A DNA stretch of 64,000 nt from Simmondsia chinensis (taxonomy: Eukaryota; Streptophyta; Magnoliopsida; Caryophyllales; Simmondsiaceae): the NCBI GenBank assembly GCA_018398585.1, contig JAGTTD010000010.1, positions 31,412,638 to 31,476,637 of the forward strand, in the 5' to 3' direction. A program made the translations under genes and the position numbers. This document shows, in pieces, positions 58,130 through 64,000 of this stretch. A model generated the notes under the pieces. It was not told the DNA's origin. It was given only the letters and a program-made list of their open reading frames with translations, and made no database searches. Numbering within the stretch: the first letter of the stretch is position 1; each line of letters opens with the position of its first letter.

Positions 58130-58970
58130 AAGAGATAACATAAATAAGAAAATGAGTATTTAAATCATCATAGCTTAAGTCAGATACAAAGAAGAGAAAT
58201 AAAGTAGGAAAAAAAAAACTAAAATTAAGTGTAAAATTATAAAAGCGATGTTTGTGGTTGACTGAACACAAAAATGGGCACAAGGAGAGAACGCAAACTA
58301 GAAGATGAGTATTCAAACTACCATTACTTTAACTGTCAATCCAACTAAGAATATACGAAGACAAACGAAACAACAAACATCAGAGTAAAATTTTTTTTTG
58401 ATAATTATCAATGTAAAATTATAGCAGTAATTTTTATAATTGATTCGACACGAAAATTGGTAGAAATGTAGAACATAGATAGGAGGGTGAGTATTCAATC
58501 CCCATGACACTAGTCAGTAGTCAACAAAGGAAAATACGAACAGAAATAAAAGAGGAAGAAGAACTAGAAGTTATTATTGATCAATGAACACAAAAATAGC
58601 TAGGCACGAGGAAAGAACATAAACAAGAAGATGAATATTCAAATCAACATGACACTGATCACTAATCAAAAGAAGAAAATATGAAAATAAATAGAAGAAG
58701 AAGAAGAACTAGAAGATGAATATGCAATCGCCATGACACCGGTCACTAATCAACAAAAAACTATATGAACATAAATTAAAGAAGTAAAAGAACTAGAAGA
58801 TGAATATTCAACCATCTTGACACTAGTCACTAATCAATAGCAGACTACATGAACATAAAAACAGAAGCAAAAGAACTAGAAGATGAATATTGGAACCGTC
58901 ATGACTTCATTCATCAATTAACAAAAGAATATACGAACAAATAACATAAAAATGAGAAATAAAATTAGAA
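58130..58970. repeat. degenerate minisatellite, unit about 83 bp
   Basis: A unit of the form gaactagaagatgaatat, then catgacac-agtcactaatc, then tatgaacataaa and an aga-rich end recurs at about 58627, 58709, 58792 and 58875. More diverged units lie to the left, starting near 58130. Minus-strand frames here (58110-58316, 58313-58510) repeat similar peptides because of the array and are not genes. Confidence 0.7.
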
Positions 58971-59820
58971 GTAATGGAATATCTAAAAGAGGATAAATGA
59001 ACAAGAGGGAAGTAGAGTTGAGTATGAGGAGTTGGAGAAGAAATGGAGTAAATATAAAAAGGGTAGGCCTCGGGATGAGAAGGGAGTGAAGGTGAGTGGA
59101 ATCATTTCAAGAGGAGCCAAGCTTTGCTTTAGGGTTTTCTCATGCTTGTTTTGCACTCAATTAATACAACAAATTTAAAATTTTTTAAATGAAAATTCCA
59201 TGCATTAATCTTTGGAAAATATATATTTCATGTACATAATTAAAGTATCAAGTTTTTTTGAATAATTAACTAGAAAACTCACAGTACAGCTAATGGTATA
59301 CCCGCGTGAAGCAGGGGATAGAACAAATAAAATACGTAGTCATAAATTATTAAAAACAAAAAAAGTGTCTAGTTAAATATTTGATTTACTCTTTTATAAT
59401 TGAATAGTATAGTGATCAAGCATACCTACAAAGGGAAAATTGCCGATTAGAAATATAAGAGAAATAAATTAAAAATGGTTCTCGATTCAAGATGATTGAA
59501 CTCATTACTAGGTCTAAAATCTTAAAACATCCACCTTTAAAGGTAGGCCAAAGGTGAATTCGATGTATGCCAAAGTTGAATATTCATCGGGAGAAGTTGA
59601 AAAATTAACACAAATATTAGGATACTTGTTTTGTTATGCTTTAGTGATTTTTTGCCTACAGCTAGATATGTTAAAACCATTCACAAACTTCGTATTAAAA
59701 ATTGGGACAATTGGTATTTAAGCATTTTTAGCTCAAATCCTAAAGATATTCATTCTTAATGTTAAAAGTTATTGTCATATGTAGTATGAAATTGGCTTCG
59801 TAGCTAATAAGAACTTGCAT
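58971..59820. other. AT-rich spacer, no gene seen
   Basis: No coding signal. Confidence 0.4.
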
Positions 59821-59824
59821 GAGA

Positions 59825-59952
59825 GATATCGCCCAACACCCACGTGTCCCAATGGCTAGGGAGGCTTTAGGCTATTTTCGGAGTCCCGAGTTAATTCAGG
59901 CATTCTCCATCCCCTTGTAATGACATTACCGATATGAAAAGAAAAAAATATG
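59825..59952 (+). mobile_element. possible tRNA-derived SINE
   Basis: CCAATGGCTAGGGAGG resembles a pol III A box and TTCGGAGTCCCG a B box about 35 bp later. The sequence ends ATTACCGATATG plus an A-rich tail. Length about 125 bp fits a SINE. No clear target duplication. Confidence 0.4.
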
Positions 59953-60084
59953 GAGCACAAAATTATTTATAAATCCTTTACCTAACATGTTATCCATTTA
60001 GGACAGTGAACAATTTACCATGACTTCACGATGCTAAAGTATTTATTCTAAGTATGAGAGTGCAAGGAGTATCTAGTGCATCAA

Positions 60085-60250
60085 AAGTGGGACAAGGATA
60101 TGACAAATGTCATAGGCAGCGGTCAAGGAGTGTTTAATTCCTTGTTTTTTGGATCTTCTTTTACACTTAATGTTCTTGCATTTTGTTTTTTGCGCCCTAC
60201 TTTTGTACTGTATATTTTCTTGCAGATTATCGGAAAAAAAAAAAAAATTT
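60085..60250 (+). mobile_element. 5'-truncated L1 LINE tail
   Basis: T-rich 3' untranslated sequence ends GCAGATTATCGG plus 14 A, like 33013-33187. No coding sequence. Confidence 0.6.
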
Positions 60251-60761
60251 TTTCTCACCCACTTGAGGTGCGCATGCCAATCTGAAATATTCTCCAAAAA
60301 AATTCCCAAAAATGAGTCCTCTTTTTAGGGTTTGTCTGCCCCTTTTTTTGGGGCATTATTTTAAGTTACTTTAAATTCCATGCTTGCTCTTGATTATCAA
60401 ACAAAAAGGGATAAACAAAAAGGGCTTATCATAGTTATGTTGGCTTTTTGTAGCAACTCCGCATGATCATCTTCATCATAATTTCCTTCGACTAACTACT
60501 TTTGCTCATTTAAAAAAAAAGAAAAAAGAAGATGGACAATAGTGATGCATTTATTTTCCACCTAAATACACCCGAGCTTATCTATTGGTCTAGGGATGAT
60601 GATCATTTGAAGTCGAAGATGCTACATGAGATTGAATCACATTAGTAACAAAATAACTCTCATTCTCTTCTTACTGATGTAAAAAAGAAAACCTAAATAT
60701 TTTAAGATTTTAAAATAATGAATATTTTATCTTTGTATTATGTAATTATTTTTACTCAACA

Positions 60762-61255
60762 TTTTTTTGATAAGTAAAAGGAAATGATCCTTAGATACAC
60801 AGGAGATGACTCTCTAGTAGATAAGTAGAAGAAAGAAAGGAAAGGTTCAAACTTCTGAGCCACACTAAGGATGTATCATGGTCAAAGCGAGGTTCAAGTT
60901 GTCCAGCTTTGCATATGGGAGTGAAAGTGGTGAGCAATTTGCGAGGGGCTTTCATGCCGCAGTAAACTAAGATATCGATGCATCCAACTATTGCTTTGAA
61001 TCAAGGGATGACCCTGAATTTACACTGCCAATGATGCGAGACCAATCAAGGATTGGGTTCTGTAAGATGAAAGCGTTTCTTGACTCCCAAATGGCGCTGA
61101 CTATGGCAAAGAAGGACATGAGCCAAACCCTTTTGGTTGAGCATTTGAGAAAGGGATATTGCTATTGTTGAAACAAATTTTTGAGGTTGTTTGGGCAAAT
61201 GATAGTGATCTCTCACTGCTACATGATAGCAATCCAAAGGCTCCATGTTATCATT
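60762..61255 (-). mobile_element. 5'-truncated L1 LINE tail, minus strand
   Basis: Minus strand ends TTTACTTATCAAAAAAATG at about 60762. About 500 bp remain, with a short frame (61246-61046) that I cannot match firmly to ORF2. No clear target duplication. Confidence 0.45.
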
Positions 61256-61608
61256 ATGCTACAATTAAGAAAAAGCTGCTTGCACGATTAGTTGCTATAT
61301 GAGCAAAAAAGGCAAAAATCTAATTAGTATAAGAAATCTCAATTCTCACTAGTTCTCGTGTTTAGTCTCACCAGAAGACTCAACCATCCCAACAACTCAA
61401 TTTTAAAATGAACAAGTCACACCATAATCCTTTTATCTGATCCATGCTTTTACTCAACATCTTAGATGCATAGCATCTCTTTGATTATTTTATTTTTAGC
61501 GGAAAAGAACTTCTGATGACAATAGTTCTTTGTTTAGTTTCATGTGTGTTTGACCTATACATAAAAGCAACTTTAAATGGCAAATAATTTATTTTTTTTA
61601 TTTTTAGG

Positions 61609-63893
61609 GAAAAGTAGGCCTGGGTACACTACTCTATTTGTTGACAACCTTCCAAGGTACATACAACCTGACTGCCTCAAGCTTCGTTTCCGTAGATATT
61701 GATGGATTGTGGATGTTTTTGTCTCACGAAAATAGAGAAGGAACAGTTCATTGCTATTTGGTTTCGTTAGATTTGCAAATAGGGAGGATGCTAAAAATGC
61801 GATAAGAGGATTGAATGGAGTTGCAATGATGGGAAATAATATTAGCGTGAGTTTTGCGAAGTATATTAGACCAACTCGCTACCGACAAAATCACATGGAT
61901 AAAAGTAATGAGCAACATGAAGGAAATAAAGGCAGCAGAAACTTTGGTGCACCAGGGTAGGGGGAGAACAATGAAAATCTCAACAAGTCACAACACCCAG
62001 ATGTTCTTAAGATAGTCCAAGGTCGAATTGTGAGAGCAAGTTGGAGCTCCTTAACAGAAGTTTAGTGCGCCTCACCTCGAGACCAACTAACAGAGAATCC
62101 ATCCTATGCCTTCTAGGGGAGTTTGATACTTGCGACGTGGAAGTTAGGGACATGGGAAGATACAAGTTTATCCTCTCCTTCAGAAATCCTAGCGAACCCG
62201 ATTTGAAATTACTGGAGTGGAAAGACTGGTTCAAATCCTGGTGTGGTGTTGCTGAGCCATGGTCAGATCTAGAACGTGGCCAAACTAGGAGAACATGGTT
62301 GTCTTATACGGTCTTCCTGCTCAGGGGTGGTGCCGTGAAAACATCATATCCATTGCAGAGTTATGGGGTGATGTGGCTCGTATCGAGCCCAACCCGGAAG
62401 TGGCTACATCCTTTGAAGCTGTTAATGTACTCATAGACACCACTCAGTTCAAGACCATTGAAAATGTTGTCCAATTCCATATTTGCAGCTATGGAGTAGA
62501 TATTCATGTATGTGAAGGTGGGTTCGATGAGTCCCTTAACAAGCACGTAAATACAGCAATAGATGACTCAGTGGGTACAAAGAATGAAGTGGATATTAAT
62601 AGCAGGGTCTCGAAGACACCGCAGGACCAATATGAGTCAGATAATCACAATGGGGTTGATGCTTCTCTGAGTAATATGAGCTCACTTAATCTAGAGGATC
62701 AGATTGAGGTGGGTGTGGTGGAAAACTAGTGGTTTGAGCACGAAGACGGGGTAGTGGAGAACGAGATTGCAACCGACAACAACGATCCAATCAATGAGTT
62801 TGATGAGCCAGTTAATCACAATGGAATACAGGAGGATCATATTGAGAGCGACGATCCTGATAGGTTACTCCAGCTTGCACCCATACCCTCTGCATCTAGC
62901 ATCCGCACAGAAGTTGAAGTGGCTGAGGAACGCAATAGCACTTCTGAGGAAGGTATGTGTGTCTCCATTGAAAATAGTGAGGGAATTAAGGAAGATCTAC
63001 TAGCTTTTGCCCAAGGACATGATATCAATCTGGTTGTTATCTTTCACGATCAAGACTCTGGATTTTCGGTTGAGCCTTCTGCCTCTTCTCCTGTTGCTCT
63101 TGGCTCAACTGACCCTGACCCCATACAACTCATACCCTCAGTGGACACCTCACCTCAACCGAGTGTGCAAGATCGAGATCGTGAAAAGATACAACGTGCT
63201 GCCCAGACTTGGAAAATTGGGAAAAGCTTGGGCTTAGCCTACCATGGTCCAATGTAGGAGATCCTTCACAACTTTCGCTGCATTGCCAATGGAACCGCAT
63301 ACTCTCACGTCAAGAAGAACAAGAAGAAGAAGAAGAAGAAGAATGCGGGATCTCTTCGGCTGTCTCGGACCCATTTTGGGGTCTAGAGTTCCCCTTTTGC
63401 GAGCATGAGTTCCATCTTCCTTGGTCCGTGGTGGTCGTTGATGTCGAATGTATTCGTTGGGTGTTCTAGGGTCCATAGTAGTAACAACTGGTGTTTGAAC
63501 CTTTAAGTTGGTGCATTGAAGAAATGGTTATGGCGGGTCAAGACGAGGATTGGTTCTTGGATGGAGGCGTGGTATAAAGAGTTCCCTACTCTTTGGAGGT
63601 TAGTCCGTAGGATTGGCAAAGGTATGGAGGTTATTAATCTAAACCTAGAAACTGCATAAAATATGGCGTTGAGGTTATCAGTTTGGCTATATTTTGTTTT
63701 GGTCTACGCGGTTTTGGCTGATCTTTGCCCTAGTGCTCGTGTCTCAGGGGTGTGTTTTCTTTTTTGTCTTTTGCTTTTTGTCTTGGCTTGTTTGCTTGCC
63801 TGTAGCCACTTTTGTGGGTCGGGTTCCACTCTTGCGGAATGTCGGGTTCTGCATGACATTTTATTACTATCTATCGAAAAAAAAGAAATTATT
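61609..63893 (+). mobile_element. ORF1-only L1 derivative (half-LINE)
   Basis: Starts at the ORF1 N-terminal region and ends ACTATCTATCGAAAAAAAAG, the same 3' end as L1-2. Between the ORF1 C-terminus (about 63330) and the 3' UTR (from about 63480) there is no room for ORF2, which takes about 4 kb in the other two copies. It resembles the half-LINE layout known from mammals (HAL1). Edges and target duplication are uncertain. Confidence 0.75.
61622..63340 (+). pseudogene. L1 ORF1 (RRM-type) of the half-LINE, broken
   Basis: RNP2 LLFVDNLPRYIQPDCL lies near 61655. RNP1 is at 61751-61800 (LLFGFVRFANREDAKNAI), followed by a DUF4283-like part (VRDMGRYKFILSFRNP near 62145, VLIDTTQFKTIENVV near 62430). 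A long acidic, Asn/Asp-rich stretch comes next, then AAQTWKIGKSLGLAYHGP (about 63200) and a Lys run (KKNKKKKKKKN). At least three frame changes and stops at about 62730 and 63255. Confidence 0.82.
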
Positions 63894-64000
63894 AAATTTT
63901 CTTTACAAAAGCTTAAAAGTAATATTAAAAATATTACTTATTATAAAAATAAAATGAAAAATATTTTAAAAATAAATAAAAATAATACCCATATTTATAA
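63894..64000. other. AT-rich end of window
   Basis: A- and T-rich sequence after the half-LINE poly(A). No gene seen. Confidence 0.4.

Noticed and set aside
58110..58510. Two small minus-strand frames with similar peptides
   Set aside because: The similarity comes from the underlying minisatellite and not from related genes.
58130..58970. CRISPR-like array
   Set aside because: Repeats are long, imperfect and without unique equal-sized spacers, and the DNA is plant nuclear.

Overview
The window looks like nuclear DNA of a flowering plant, most likely a eudicot. It is AT-rich and carries an intronless plant calmodulin-like gene, Ty1-copia elements with initiator-Met tRNA primer sites, L1 LINEs whose ORF1 has an RRM domain, an RTE LINE with a (TTG)n tail, and a CACTA (TNP2) transposase. 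The species cannot be named from sequence alone. Only two genes look like intact host genes: a membrane-anchored four-EF-hand calmodulin-like protein (1234-1881, +) and a 93-residue PIG-Y-like subunit of the first enzyme of GPI-anchor synthesis (14296-14577, -). Nearly everything else recognisable is a transposable element or a fragment of one.

Layout. 1-9160: CML gene, then AT-rich spacer with truncated L1 tails, an RNase H-like retro-pseudogene, and SINE or RTE tails, including a complete SINE headed by a 5S rRNA-like sequence (6670-6921). 9161-13673: an old complete copia element (CopiaD), 5-bp target duplication AATAT, coding region full of transition-type stops. 14296-17169: PIG-Y-like gene, a second diverged copy of its upstream region, and repeats. 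17170-44323: a nested block. An LTR-like remnant is split by a minus-strand copia element (C, 17439-44134). One LTR of C is split by another minus-strand copia (B, 17481-29425), which is split by a young plus-strand copia (A, 20248-25594). The other LTR of C is split by an L1 (35371-43794), itself split by an RTE LINE (37085-39181). C also holds a second 5S-headed SINE, a foldback element and an L1 tail. 45480-47451: degenerate CACTA transposase. About 48890-54850: nearly full-length degenerate L1. 54900-61600: mostly AT-rich spacer with L1 tails, a SINE tail and an 83-bp minisatellite. 61609-63893: an L1 derivative that keeps ORF1 and the 3' end but has no ORF2.

The most interesting item is the SINE family. 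Its copies begin with a whole 5S rRNA-like sequence in which the internal pol III promoter boxes are still recognisable. They end with the same roughly 120-bp 3' region as the RTE LINE in this window. The full copies have clean 8- and 11-bp target duplications, and truncated tails have 13- and 15-bp ones. Promoter donor (5S rRNA) and probable mobilising partner (RTE) can therefore both be read here. LTR divergence judged by eye (A about 2%, B roughly 10%, C roughly 15%) agrees with the nesting order.
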